Positions 22,436 through 33,248 of a stretch of 64,000 bases of DNA are shown here, in pieces. Source of the DNA: Morinoia aosen. Its lineage: Eukaryota > Arthropoda > Malacostraca > Amphipoda > Talitridae. Every line of letters starts with the position of its first letter. The stretch's first letter is position 1. The stretch covers positions 15,834,293-15,898,292 of the forward strand of contig CM059575.1 in the NCBI GenBank assembly GCA_030386875.1, written 5' to 3'. The notes beneath the pieces were generated by a model that saw only the letters and a program-made list of their open reading frames with translations, made no database searches and was not told the origin of the DNA. A program made the position numbers and the translations under genes.

Positions 22436-22779
22436 ACGGAGAAAAATCGGAAAATTCAAAGAGTCTTGGTGTAGAGAGGAAGTTACCAGTGCCCGAAGAT
22501 ACAGCTACAATCCCCGTTACCAAACATGTGGCGTTGAAACCAGATACTATTAATAAGTCGACAGAAGAGGTAGATCCGCTTTTCCTGTGTAAAAATAAAT
22601 TCGAATTACTAGGTGAACAAGAACTTGATGTAGGTGCAAATTCTGAACTACCTGTAGAAGTTTGTTTGTCAGCGACGATAATGAAAGAAGGTCGCTTAAG
22701 GAAAGAAAGCGATGGTTTATTTTCATTACGGCGTTCTAAGAAGCCTACAATTATTCTACGTCATGATACAAAGTTGTAG
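22430..22779 (+). pseudogene. Gypsy 1 pol, first segment (-1 frame after gag)
   Basis: After a -1 shift at the heptamer the frame is open through VDGEKSEN... and NKFELLGEQELDVG to a TAG at 22779. This is the linker between gag and protease. Just before the stop it reads IILRHDT; in the next frame, a few codons on, GSDRCLV follows. I infer that the protease active-site region (D-T/S-G) is interrupted by a small insertion that changes frame. Confidence 0.5.
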
Positions 22780-24535
22780 TGGTAGCGACAGATGTTTAGT
22801 GAGGTATCGTAATTTCAAGGGTCTTAATGAGCAAATTAAGCCCAGTGTTCTGAGTATCAGAGGTATAAATTCAAAAAGCCAAGTGACAGGAGAGGTTGAT
22901 CTTTGCATTACCCTGCCTAATTATAAAGAAGTTAAAACTAGCGCTTTGCTGCTGAAGAATAGCGAATTTCGATATGACGTAATCCTTGGCAGAGATATTT
23001 TGCAGGACGCCGTGCTAAATTTTAAAGAAGGTTTTATAGTTCTTGACGGAGTTAAAGTACCGTTTCATGATGTGCAGGAATTGCACGAGCAAAGTAGGAA
23101 GGATATATTTTTCAATACAATAAGTAATCCAGAATGTCTAATGGCTGACATGCTTGCGAATAGGAGGAAAATAAGGAAATATCTGCTGAAGCAGAGAGAA
23201 TCAAAAATTGCGAGCCAAGAAAGTGGCGATAAAAATGGCCTAGAGATAAATACTGCAGAAGAGAGGGGTACCCCAGGCCCAACGGCAGGGCGAGAAAATA
23301 ATGGGAAAGTAAAAAATAAACAGCATGCGAAGAAAATAAGAGAAACTAAGGAACATGCGAGAGGTTTAAAATATAGTAAAAAACGAGAAATAGTTGTTCA
23401 TTGTGGAGCAGTGGAAATGCCAAGGAATTGTTTACGTGTTATTAATGGGTATGTCAAAAAGGCTAAGCCCGGAAAGTATATTATGAATAAAACAATTCTC
23501 GCGAATGGTATTTATGTCGCCGAATCAGTTGTGGATATCAAGTCAAATGGTTTTGTCCCTGTAATGCTTTTGAACGTGTCGGAGGACGTGGTATATATAA
23601 GCGACAATACGATGTTAGGTACGATTGAAGAATTTGACGACATGGATATTGAACACGAGATTTACATGTCTACCGTGCACGAAGCTGTGCGGGATGCAAA
23701 TTTGTGCGATGCCCACGATAATGCGGATCTACCCGAAGTCGACAGTGTTAATGGTGGAAGTTTCAATGCCATCTCTGGTAAAGACGTTGGGGTAGTATCT
23801 GTAGAAACGAGGCATTGTGGTAACGATAATCGTGTTGATGAAGTAGGAATTAATGCACACAAAGATGTTGTCCCAGAAGGGGGTAGTAACGAGAGACGTC
23901 CTCTGACGTGTGACGATGTAAATTGTGAAAATGATGATGCTAAACCATTACTGATAAATTTATTAAACGATTTTAGAGACGTAATTACTCTCGAAGGCGA
24001 AAATATTGCAGTCACGAATGTCATGCGACATGCTATTGAATTAAAACCTGATGCTCCAGTACTTAACATCCCTCCATATCGAATTCCACATAAGTATCAA
24101 AACGAATTGTTGCAAGCCAATAAACAGATGTTGAATCAAGGAATAATTGAACCATCGAGCTCTGAATACAATTTTCCTTTAATTGTTGTTAAAAAGAAGT
24201 CGGGCGAGATACGTCCCGTGATTGATTTCCGCGAACTCAATAAAATAATTATCAAGGAATGTTACCCCATCCCACGCATAGACGAAGTACTTTACTCTCT
24301 AGGTGGTAATAGCATTTTTTCAAGTCTCGACCTCCGCTCTGCCTTTCATCAGGTCGAGTTGGAAGAAAAATGCCGTAAATTCACCGCGTTCAGTATCGGT
24401 TACGAGAAATTTCAGTTCAAGAGGTTGCCATTCGGGTTATCCTCGACTCCATCAGTTTTCCAAAGAATCATTTCTTCTGTTCTTACAAATATCATCGGTA
24501 AATTATGTTTTTTGTGTTCCTTGATGATATACTAG
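22712..24535 (+). pseudogene. Gypsy 1 pol, protease end and RT first half
   Basis: This frame carries the protease C-terminal block YDVILGRDILQ. After a variable linker it has the RT fingers and palm: FPLIVVKKKSGEIRPVIDFR, YPIPRIDEVLYSLGG, FSSLDLRSAFHQVELEE and LPFGLSSTPSVFQRI. The RT catalytic aspartate of motif A lies in SLDLRSAFHQ. The frame runs out in a T-rich stretch at about 24507, just before the catalytic DD motif, which appears in the following frame. Confidence 0.85.
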
Positions 24536-26739
24536 TATTTTCCAAATCCATGAACCAACATCTGAAAGATTTACAGAGTGTTTTTGAGAAGCTACGTGGT
24601 GGAAATTTATCACTTAAACTTGAAAAATGTCATTTCCTAAAAAGCTCAATTGAATATCTTGGACACATCGTGTCGGCAGACGGAATTCGATGCAAAGAAT
24701 CAGAGAAGCTTCAAAAATTTCCGATTCCAAGAAATGTGAAGGAATTGCAAAGTTTTTTAGGTGTAGCAAACTACTTTCGGACGCATATCCCAATGTTTGG
24801 TTCAATTTCATATCCACTTTATCAGTTATTACGAAAAAACGTTGAATTTATCTGGACGCCTGAATGTCAGAAAGCTTTTGAGAAAATAAAATCTGTTTTG
24901 ACATCAGATACCGTTTTACGGCATCCTGATTTCAGTAAGCCCTTCCATGTATTTACTGATGCATCTAATTTTGGTATCGGTGCGGTACTTTTGCAACACG
25001 ATAATGACTCAAATAAATCTATGAAGGCTATTGCTTACTACAGTAAAAGTCTAAACTCAACACAAAAGCGCTATTCAACGACGAAAAAAGAGTTCTTCGC
25101 CATTGTAAGCGCGCTGAAAGCATTTAAATATCTCATTCTTGGATATCCGATCTATCTCTACACTGATCACAAACCTTTACAGCCCTTGTTTTTCAAAAAG
25201 CTTCCTGACGATTCGGCTATGTCTAGATGGTGTCTAACAGTTCAATCCTTCGAACCCGTAGTAAAATATTTCCCCGGGAAACAGAATCTAATTGCAGATT
25301 GCCTAAGTAGATTACCCGAGCATTTAACTATTTCTGATCTTGAAGAATGCTCAGAGTTCGATGAGGTTGACGCCTTCGCAGTAACTACACGCCGTGGTGC
25401 ACTGACCGCCGACGTAGACGAAACAGACGCGACGCCCTCTAATCAAGTGGCGCCAGAGGCGACTGAAAAACCCCGACTGACCAACTACGTACCTAAGTTA
25501 AAAGACGTATCATGGACTTTAGACGAATTTCGAAATGAGCAACAACTAGACCCATTCTGTTCTGAGGTTAAAGACGCATTACTATCTAGTAGACAATCTA
25601 CGATCCCTGACTTACAAAAATACTTAATTCTGAACGACATACTTTATAGACGACGACAAATAGACTCTAGGGAAAGTACTATTCTCACTTCGGTTATACC
25701 GACATCGCTAATGAACAAGGCGGTGCTCAGTATACATTCCTTATATCATACTGATGCCACGCATACGTTGTTTAAATTTAAGTTGCGTTATTTTCATTTA
25801 TTAGAGAAGAGTATCATACGTAAATTTGTCAAAATGTGTGATGTATGTAAAATTCTTAAAGCCAGCAGTACTGTACCTATTAAAATATTAGACGCTCCCA
25901 TCGCTAACGAACCGTTCGAGGTGGTATCAATGGACTTTCTTGGTCCTCTACCTGTCACAGATCAGCAGAATAAATATATTTTAATTGTCATTGACTTATT
26001 CTCGCGTTACTGTAAGCTTTACGCGACAGCAGATCGATTAGCAGATACAGTTGTTTCTTGTCTTGACAGCTGCTTCTCAACATTTGGCTATCCTAAAACA
26101 CTTCTAAGTGACCAAGCTCTTGAATTTAAATCTGCGGCAGTTAAAAAATTCTCTCAAATTCATTGTATTGCGAAAAAAGAGGTCCTCCCTTGGAGTCCTC
26201 ACAGTAACGCTATTGTTGAACGAAATAATCGCAAGATTACGAATTTATTAAAATTATATATTAACTCTTTAGCGCATACCGAATGGGATCAGTGTCTCAA
26301 CAGCACAGAGAACGCGATAAACAATAGTTTAAATACCACATTGGGGGATACACCCTCGTTCATTGTTTTCAATCGCGATACGTGTCCGAGCTTTAGCGCC
26401 GTAACTTTCGAACCTAATTACAGTCACGACACGAACGTGGATATAATAAGATTTCGAGCTCAGGAAGCTGCCCGCATCGTTGAAAACGTTAGAGCTACAA
26501 TAATAAATAACACCAGTGAAAGAACCATGTATCACAACCTTCGACGTAAAAATAAAAATTTTGACCTCGGTGACCGTGTATTGTTGCGCAATCACATGCG
26601 AAAAAACAAACTAGATCTTGCCTGGAATGGGCCGGGAATTATCACGAAAATTAACCGAAATTACGTGGAAATCAAAATTGGTAATAAAACATTTAGGAGT
26701 AATAAAAATCATGTACTACCTTTACGTAAAAAGTGTTGA
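24505..26739 (+). CDS. Gypsy 1 pol, RT DD motif, RNase H and integrase
   Basis: It begins with FVFLDDILVFSKS (RT catalytic DD). RNase H follows with FHVFTDASNFGIGAVL and YLYTDHKPLQ. The integrase part has an HHCC-like region (CDVCKILKAS), core aspartates in VSMDFLGPLP and LLSDQALEFKS, glutamate in NAIVERNNRKI, and a GPY/F-type end (WNGPGIITKINRN). Order RT-RH-IN is diagnostic of Ty3/Gypsy. It is in the same frame as the segment just after gag, so the middle segment is flanked by two opposite frame changes. Confidence 0.9.
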   Translation: MFFVFLDDILVFSKSMNQHLKDLQSVFEKLRGGNLSLKLEKCHFLKSSIEYLGHIVSADGIRCKESEKLQKFPIPRNVKELQSFLGVANYFRTHIPMFGSISYPLYQLLRKNVEFIWTPECQKAFEKIKSVLTSDTVLRHPDFSKPFHVFTDASNFGIGAVLLQHDNDSNKSMKAIAYYSKSLNSTQKRYSTTKKEFFAIVSALKAFKYLILGYPIYLYTDHKPLQPLFFKKLPDDSAMSRWCLTVQSFEPVVKYFPGKQNLIADCLSRLPEHLTISDLEECSEFDEVDAFAVTTRRGALTADVDETDATPSNQVAPEATEKPRLTNYVPKLKDVSWTLDEFRNEQQLDPFCSEVKDALLSSRQSTIPDLQKYLILNDILYRRRQIDSRESTILTSVIPTSLMNKAVLSIHSLYHTDATHTLFKFKLRYFHLLEKSIIRKFVKMCDVCKILKASSTVPIKILDAPIANEPFEVVSMDFLGPLPVTDQQNKYILIVIDLFSRYCKLYATADRLADTVVSCLDSCFSTFGYPKTLLSDQALEFKSAAVKKFSQIHCIAKKEVLPWSPHSNAIVERNNRKITNLLKLYINSLAHTEWDQCLNSTENAINNSLNTTLGDTPSFIVFNRDTCPSFSAVTFEPNYSHDTNVDIIRFRAQEAARIVENVRATIINNTSERTMYHNLRRKNKNFDLGDRVLLRNHMRKNKLDLAWNGPGIITKINRNYVEIKIGNKTFRSNKNHVLPLRKKC

Positions 26740-27304
26740 CTGAAAACTATGCGACTTACGACTGACGATGTTACTATGTTCACATAATGCTATTGTGTGA
26801 TTCTTGCTTCGATGTTAATTTTACGTATATTTTTTAATTGGAACTTTCCTTATATAACCTTATGTATTCACCTTATATTTTCGTTTCGTTTTTGGTGTAC
26901 CGTAGTTTTTACGTGCGTGATTGAGTATGTACACATTTCATTTTACCACCAAGGTTTACATCTGCCCGAGAGCCTTGCACGGTTCAATAACCTCCAGTGT
27001 TTACAAACGCGGCCCCTCATTGCTGTGGGAGCGAAGGCTGGCTCCCGAGTTGTTTTGGAGCGCCGTCGCCCGATTTGTTTTGCAATTAGGTGTGCAGCTG
27101 TCGAAACCGTGTGGGATCTGCTGCGTGCAGATATGCTGTTTGTTCTTTTCATTGCAGCTGTCACCAGCTGTCACCATTGGTTCCTTTCATTAAATTGACG
27201 TAAAAATACCTGATTACATTTTTTTAAATTGTGTGGCCATGCTAATTTGATCTGTATTCGTTTCCGATTTCAGACTGCGCACGCATCGCCACCTGACCTT
27301 CAAG
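26740..27304 (+). other. Gypsy 1 region after pol
   Basis: The first part is AT-rich, then GC-richer around 27000-27190. A splice-acceptor-like sequence TTTCCGATTTCAG ends near 27272, followed 32 nt later by the ATG of the small membrane-protein ORF. Confidence 0.4.
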
Positions 27305-27622
27305 ATGGGGAACAGACTTACGCATGTCTCGGTGGAGGCTCTAACCAATGCGTTAGAGCACCACCAGGGACGTGTTTCCAAGGACTGGATTGCGGCGAAC
27401 GCTTTAGTCGACATTCTACCGGATCGCGTTACTGATTTAGGATTCCTTTTCCTTTTCCCAGCGACCTTGGCGATAGGAGTCTGTCTCTTTTACTTTCGTC
27501 GTGAACTGAATTTGCTAGCAGACAGGTTCCGTTCTGAGGACGCGTTGCTTCGACGTCAGCTGCTCAGGTCAAGCACTGCCGAGCCGCAGTTACGTCACCC
27601 ACAGGCGACGAACGAGGTGTAG
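27305..27622 (+). CDS. Small membrane-protein ORF in env position
   Basis: 105 codons from an ATG (GGGGAACAG context). Residues about 45-65 (LGFLFLFPATLAIGVCLFYF) form one clear transmembrane helix, followed by a charged Arg-rich segment (RRELNLLADRFRSEDALLRR) and a hydrophilic tail. It occupies the env position of errantivirus-like Gypsy elements, behind an acceptor-like site that could produce a subgenomic spliced mRNA. It is too short for an envelope and I see no furin site or fusion peptide. It may be a remnant, an accessory protein, or chance. Confidence 0.4.
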   Translation: MGNRLTHVSVEALTNALEHHQGRVSKDWIAANALVDILPDRVTDLGFLFLFPATLAIGVCLFYFRRELNLLADRFRSEDALLRRQLLRSSTAEPQLRHPQATNEV

Positions 27623-29480
27623 GCGACGGCGTGGAATGTTTTTGAAACGGTGAGGTTGTTACACTCGCGCGTCGTTTAGCGACACTATTTTTCCTCATGC
27701 ATTATAAACGGACATAGTGTTATTTAGCTTTAACATATACCTCAGGAATTGGTTATAAGGTTTTCTTATACCCTTCGAATTTTAGCGATGATGCTCGAAA
27801 ATGATATCATATTCACGTACACGAAAATGTATAAATTGGTTTCCGATTACAGTAGATAATTTCATGCGATAAATTTTGTCAACAAATTTTCAGTGGCAAT
27901 GCGTTGTAATTCACTTATGCGTATTTCTTATTATCCTTAACGAATGTATTGTTCTAAATTGCATTATTTCTTACTTATGTTCGAGTGATTATAATTTGGT
28001 TGTTGTTTCAACGATGCGATTTTCCATTTTCGTTTTCTTTATGTTTAGCAATTGACCTGTATAGCGTGCAACAATGTTTACGGAAATTGCGACTTCATGG
28101 CGACTGTTGATGAAACTAAAATACGTATATTCTTGCGTTGTTTACAAAAAGAAAATATTTTTCATTATCTTCATGCGTAATGTGTGCACCTTTGTTTTCG
28201 ATTTTTGGGGGAATCAGATGTTTTTTTACGAATTTCCTTAATTTTGTTTACGATGATGCCTACATGATTTGATGATGAGGCTGTTCGTTAATACATGATA
28301 TTTTTTTTCTTACGTTCTACATTTCCGGTAGTATTATCCTTTTGGTGGTACGCTGATAGTATCATCTTGCGTTGTTGATCAACTTTGGAAGACGTGTTTT
28401 GATTTTGGAAAGGATGTTTTTCTGTTTAGCAATTTTTACTGTTATTGTTTTCATACCCGATAACTCCTTTGGCTTCCGAAATGTGTTCTTCAAATGCAGT
28501 TTTCACTTTACTTTTTGTTGGTGGGGGTTAATTGCCAAACTTCACTTTGCGTACCTAAGTCGAATTACAATTGAAGCGGTTACTCAGATACTCAGTTATT
28601 TTTCTTCTTGATGAGTTTGGTACCAATTTTTCTCTTGTTCGGATTGACGTTCGGGAATAGACGACTGTTCAAATATACAGTATGCATTCTTTCAATTTCG
28701 ATTGAATCGGATTTCTTTCTACGATGATGTTGATGATTTAAATTGATAGCAGTTTCGATAAACATTTTCATGCGCGTATATGTGTAAAATTTTTTTTACA
28801 AGTGATATTGTTTTCATAATAACCCAACTCTGTGGTTGTCAACGAAGTTGTCCGTAGCATATTCATGCGGCGTTTAATTTTTATGTGTAACGATTCCCAG
28901 TTGTTTAGTTCCTTCTTCTGCGTACGAAACGAAAATTTTTTTTGAATAAATATTGCCTGATTGCCTTAATCCTTAACGAATATTTCTGAGAAGGTTTCTT
29001 TTTTCATGTTCAACGATTATTTTTTTTAGCATTTATTTTCGATATGTTGCTGACGTGTTCCTACACTGAAAAGTTAGTTGAATCCTGGTTCCGAAGACCG
29101 TGGAGTTTTCTATTACCGTTTTTGGATGCCGTTTATGGTTTTTAGTTAACGGATTTTTTTGTGTTGCGTTATTCACGACTGTGTTTCGGGACGTGTATTC
29201 TGTTATTAACTTAGGATTATTGCGTTCAGAATGTGAATTTGAGCAGCGGCTCTTCCGATTTTCTTGGTGGTGGGGGTGTGAATGATTTCATTTTACAATG
29301 TCCAGTCAATTTTAATTCGATGCGTGTTTCTTTTCCTAAAATGATAGTTGTTTTATTACACAGTACTTTTCAATTGGAGATATTTTACCTAGGATGTTTT
29401 TAGCTGCCTGTGTTGAAATTGTAAGTTACGATTCTTAAAACTTAAATTGATTGATTCTTATATTGGTAAATAACCAGGGC
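27623..29480 (+). other. Gypsy 1 long AT-rich 3' non-coding region
   Basis: 1.86 kb with no convincing ORF, T-rich on this strand. The octamer TTCATGCG occurs four times in the same orientation (27861, 28170, 28767, 28862), more than expected in about 1 kb. In the gypsy element of Drosophila a repeated-site insulator lies in the leader, so a bound-protein array is a possibility only. Confidence 0.4.
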
Positions 29481-29493
29481 AAGGGGGGAGGTG
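29481..29493 (+). other. Gypsy 1 polypurine tract
   Basis: AAGGGGGGAGGTG directly precedes the 3' LTR at 29494, the expected position for the plus-strand primer. Confidence 0.8.
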
Positions 29494-29715
29494 TATGCCG
29501 TTACAAGTGCGTACTCTCTCTGTGCATCTGTACGTACGTATTCAGGTCGACGCCCTGTACGGATACCACCGCAGTGCGCATGCTGACCTAAGCAATTATT
29601 GGTTATATAAGGTAGTGCGGAGCCCCCTTGGGGCGCATTTGGTGTTCCTGTCTCTACGTCAAGTACACGCTGAAACTCTACTCGTCTACTTACTACCCAC
29701 CCTGAGAACGGCATA
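29494..29715 (+). repeat. Gypsy 1 3' LTR
   Basis: 222 bp, by eye identical to 19406-19627. It is followed by the CACA target duplication. Confidence 0.92.
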
Positions 29716-30201
29716 CACAGGCCTCTTAATATATGAGTGTAATCAATCGGCCCGATAGCATGCGGAAATGAATATTTTGCAGTCCACATCGAGGAAGCGT
29801 TTTCTTTCTCTTGCCGTGTTTGAGGAAATTTGATCCAGTTGTCAGCTATTTGTATGAGTCTCTCACAGATGTAGTGAACCGAACGGCAGGCAAACTGAAG
29901 ATTGGTCTACTCCTAAGTCTTCACCAACTCCAGACTTGAAAACCTGGATCGGCCACATACCTAAGAAATGCTTCAAGTCGCTGTTTTGTAGATAATGCTC
30001 CTCTTCTGGTCTCAACACCATTATTTCCAGTAGTACGTTTTGTACAATCCAATGTACGTTATCCTCGTCAAATCGGAATAGACGTTTGTAGTCATGGACA
30101 TGACGGCTTGAGCGACGAACGTTATATATTTTAGGCTTTCTAATATTCATGAACGCACCCATAATGCACGATGACCACCACCGGCAACTGCTCGAAGACA
30201 C
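29716..30201 (-). pseudogene. Harbinger transposase, N-terminal part
   Basis: The upstream portion of the same transposase as 18820-19401. It shows FRFDEDNVHWIVQNVL, a helix-turn-helix-like block FKSGVGEDLGVDQSSVC, and SFPHAIGPIDYTHI, whose aspartate fits the first DDE residue (IDGTH in relatives). Near 29895 the frame changes by one base: the N-terminal block terminates at 29863, while ICERLIQIADNWIKFP continues in another frame. The gene was therefore broken by a frameshift as well as by the Gypsy insertion. Confidence 0.75.
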
Positions 30202-30417
30202 CTGATGACCTGCCTTTCAAATGTGAAGCAAATTCTTCAGTTTTTAAGAATATTCTATTATGATGCATACATACGCTAAATTTGCTAAGTGTGTGGAGAA
30301 TTTACTTCGGAGAATATTCTTCGGACGAATTGTCTACTTTTATGCATACCAATTGAGAATTTTCTACTCAAAAAGAGTAGACAATAGAATATTCTATTTT
30401 TATACATCCCAGCCAAT

Positions 30418-30949
30418 AACTATTCAGACAACACTTATAGTAGCGGAGAAGTCTTTCCTTCACAATGTACTTCAAATGTACATTCAGATAAATATATACA
30501 GTAACTTTTAATTGTTGATTTCTCAAGTATAATATTGCAGTTATGACCGCTACAGAGAGAATCAAATACAGTGTGAGGGGAAGAAGGGCTAAATTATATT
30601 TACACATGCAATTTAAAGTTTATGCAACTATCAGTAGGCACACACGCAAAACTGAGATTTTAGTTCTTTATGATCAAGTTAAAAATTTAGATTATACAAT
30701 AAATTTTTCATAATACAACCAAAACACGCGTGGTAAATAACTACAGTATTCAACCACGCTAATAAATGATTTCAAAATAATTATAACTTACTTTCACTAA
30801 AAACTTTTCAAAGCAAACAAATCCTCTACATATTTGGCATTTATAAAATATGAACCTAGGTAGTTCGATGATGATGAAACTTAACAGTTACAAATAGGAT
30901 ACCGTTGCAGAAGGTATCCTCCAACAAATCATGCCTGAGGTAAAGAAAG
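30418..30949. other. Intronic DNA, no gene seen
   Basis: AT-rich ERCC8 intron sequence between the Harbinger right end and the Tc1 relic. Nothing recognised. Confidence 0.5.
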
Positions 30950-31190
30950 TTTAAGGCCCTTCATGTAAGCAAATAATTCAAGTTTATTCCCACGATATTT
31001 CATGCAGAAAGATTTCGGCCCAATTAAATGTACTATATTCTACAATTGGTTCTATTATTCCTCAATTTAAGAACCATGGCTAAATCACCAAATTGCCAAG
31101 GTCAGATGCACCACGTAAGATCAGTGATCGCACACGTCGAAACATGCTGAGAAAGGTTTAACAAACGACGATTGCACGAAAGGGAGTAAA
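30950..31190 (+). pseudogene. Tc1/mariner transposase N-terminal relic
   Basis: Conceptual translation, with stops, gives ISCRKISAQLNV, then TIGSIIPQFKNHG, then LPRS and PRKISDRTRRNMLRK. This is the paired helix-turn-helix plus the GRPR-like hook of Tc1-family transposases. There are stop codons in frame and no catalytic domain follows, so it is an old truncated copy. No inverted repeats were found. Confidence 0.6.
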
Positions 31191-31806
31191 AAATTAACAT
31201 CAAAGTCTTCGAATTTTCTCAGATTTCTCAGATTTAAAAACATTCATCCAAGTACCCCAAAATATATTTTTAATTTATCAATTCGTTATATTGGAATTCA
31301 AAACGAACGAGCTTACTTGAAATGCTGAGTGGTAGGAAGTATTACAACCAAACAAAAGAGATACGAAGCAGACGAAAAAAATTCAAAAAAACATTCGAAC
31401 AGAAGACTTCCAAAAAAGACCGCCAATTCCGGCTCAAAAAAAGGAAACAGGAAAAACAAGCGGAAAGATGGAAAGATTGGGTCACCTCATTTTGAAACAA
31501 AGCTCTGTACAGACGCTGGTACCGTGTGTTGCCAGTTCTGAGGTAAGTTGCTTGGGTTACTTCAGAGGAACACTGATTCCTAAAGTTGCATTCAAGAAGA
31601 CTCACTGCTAGAATCACCCCCACAATAATAATAAACTAATTAAATATTCTCCGACATACGTAATTCCACAAGTTCTACAAAAATAATTTTCCAGAGCACT
31701 TTCTGGCATAGTAAGCTTTAGAAATTTCACTAAAAACGTTACAAAAATACTGCTTCGTTAATGCTCTTTAGATTTCAGATTTGAATATGCACACCTTTCT
31801 GAAATA

Positions 31807-32361
31807 CAGTGGTACCTCGGTACTCGACCATAATCCGTTCTGAGGTGGTGGTCGAGAACCGATTTGTTCGAGAACCGAAACCAATTTTCCCATAAGAAAT
31901 AATGGAAAGTAATTTAATCCGTTCTTACCATTAAGAAAAATACCTAAAATATTTAAAGAACGTGTGTCTAAACAACAATGAAGACGTAAATGTGCACAAG
32001 CAGTACATGATAACGATTCGTAAATTTGAAGAGCTTTTTCACAGATGAGAGCTTCACTAATGCTGTCCCCTGCCAACATCTTTTCCTTGATGAAGATAAG
32101 TAACTTCTCCATTTCTTCCATTATCTGAGGCCTTTGCTTACTGATTCCTGTCACTCCCATTGCAACATCAGCTTTCTTAAACACTTCCTTATGCTTCAAG
32201 ATAGTGGAAATGGTTGATTTCGCCATTTCGTACTGCGACGCGAGGTCGGACACTCGTACACCACTTTCGTATTTTGCAATAGTTTCCTTCTTCAGTTCAA
32301 TAGTGGTCCTCACTATTTTCCTCTTTTCCTTCTCCTTATAACTGTCTTTCTTTGGACCCAT
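31807..32361 (-). pseudogene. Tigger transposase N-terminal DNA-binding part
   Basis: Starts at ATG 32359-32361. Residues about 10-65 contain KKETIAKYESGVRVSDLASQ and AKSTISTILKHKEVF, the CENP-B-type helix-turn-helix of pogo/Tigger transposases. A second region (EKLLIFIKEK... SEALICEKALQIYESL) fits the following CENPB-type domain. It then runs into the element's terminal repeat, so the catalytic DDE domain is deleted. Confidence 0.85.
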
Positions 32362-32618
32362 AATTAAGGGCTAGAGCAACACGAAAACGTTTAAATCTGG
32401 AAAGAAATACAGTACTCGAACAAACTGCGTACGTCTTACTCCGCTCACGGTCAGAGTCGAACTGACGCTTACCCGCTGGCCGAGGAGCGCGTTCGGGTCG
32501 ATTCGGCTAGTCGAGTACCGAAAATCTGTTCGAGATCCGAAGCATTTTCTACTCGAATTTTTTGGCCGAGAACCGATTTGGTCGAGTATAGAGGCGGTCG
32601 ACAACCGAGGTACCACTG
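31807..32618 (-). mobile_element. pogo/Tigger transposon, deletion derivative
   Basis: CAGTGGTACCTCGGTACTCG at the left is matched by the inverse of CGACAACCGAGGTACCACTG at the right. TA dinucleotides flank both ends. The element is only 812 bp and carries the first part of a Tigger transposase, with the DDE domain missing. Confidence 0.88.
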
Positions 32619-32886
32619 TACTAGACACATTTGAACGCCTACTACCCTGCTTTCTTTCAGAAATTAACGAAAGTTTCCGAAGTTACAACTTTGTTATTAA
32701 AACTCACAGCGCATGCCAAACACAGCATAAATACAATGGATACATGGAAATATATTCTACAATTGGTCCGTGTAATTACGCATAAAATTTGAGGATACTG
32801 ATCAGTCTAGAAATAACGCATAAAATTAGAGAATGTACCCACTACTTTAAACTAATTAGGATACAGAATTTAAGTTGAAAACATAC

Positions 32887-33073
32887 TTGTAAAGGCGACA
32901 GCAATGATTGGTTGGTGAGCAGAAGGGGAGTGGTCTCTGGGATGACTTTCATCAAAGTTAAAGGCCTCCATAATTTGTCCTTTGTTGGGGTCCCAGAGTT
33001 TGAGCGTTTTCTCGCAGGAGCTCAACGAACTGAAGTGTCCGTAATCACCGGGGTACCACTCCACTTTGTTGAC
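32887..33073 (-). CDS. ERCC8 (CSA) exon, WD blade 2
   Basis: This 187-bp exon has acceptor TTGCACGGGTCAG and donor A|GTATGT. It encodes VNKVEWYPGDYGHF, then EKTLKLWDPNKGQIMEAFNF, aligned with human VETVQWYPHDTGMF and [20 protein letters not shown]. It ends IIAVAFT, corresponding to CLVAVGT. The phase-0 entry and one-base exit agree with both neighbouring exons. The downstream intron is 14.6 kb because of nested transposons. Confidence 0.9.
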
Positions 33074-33248
33074 CTGACCCGTGCAAAGAACATCGAACTT
33101 ATAGGTGAAGTGCTACTTGCAAGTTGGGAAAGGAGACGAACCGTGCGTCTCGGGTCATTAAATTTTAAGTTACCATGGAATGAATATTTAGAAACTTGTA
33201 ACTATATTGTAAAATAAAACTGAATCCGCATTGAAGCGTCTCATTCTT

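Larger units (their letters stand above)
19406..29715 (+). mobile_element. Ty3/Gypsy LTR retrotransposon 1
   Basis: A 10.3-kb element on the plus strand with two 222-bp LTRs that look identical. It is flanked by CACA on both sides (19402-19405, 29716-29719) and inserted in the Harbinger transposase gene. Order: 5' LTR, primer-binding site, 1.36-kb leader, gag, pol (protease, RT, RNase H, integrase), 2.7-kb 3' region, polypurine tract, 3' LTR. LTR termini are TATGCCGTT...AACGGCATA, not TG...CA, as in several errantivirus-like Gypsy elements. The identical LTRs imply recent insertion, yet pol contains two frame changes. Confidence 0.92.
18299..30414 (-). mobile_element. PIF/Harbinger transposon split by a Gypsy element
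   Basis: The left terminus GGCTGGAATGTATATAAACA and the right terminus (read inverted) GGCTGGGATGTATAAAAATA face each other, with further shared AGAATATTCTATT. The flanks carry AAT on both sides (18296-18298, 30415-30417), the 3-bp duplication size expected of Harbinger. Without the nested Gypsy the element is about 1.8 kb and encodes one transposase on the minus strand. It lies in the ERCC8 intron between the exons at 32887-33073 and 17728-18280, in the same orientation as the gene. Confidence 0.88.

Noticed and set aside
29442..29789. 115-codon minus-strand ORF
   Set aside because: It joins the N-terminal Harbinger fragment to LTR and internal Gypsy sequence. The LTR part recurs identically at 19406-19627, so the fusion is a by-product of insertion.
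31329..31623. Overlapping ORFs with Lys-rich and hydrophobic translations
   Set aside because: They are open on both strands with biased composition and no recognisable domain. They follow the Tc1 relic, but no Tc1 catalytic motif is present.
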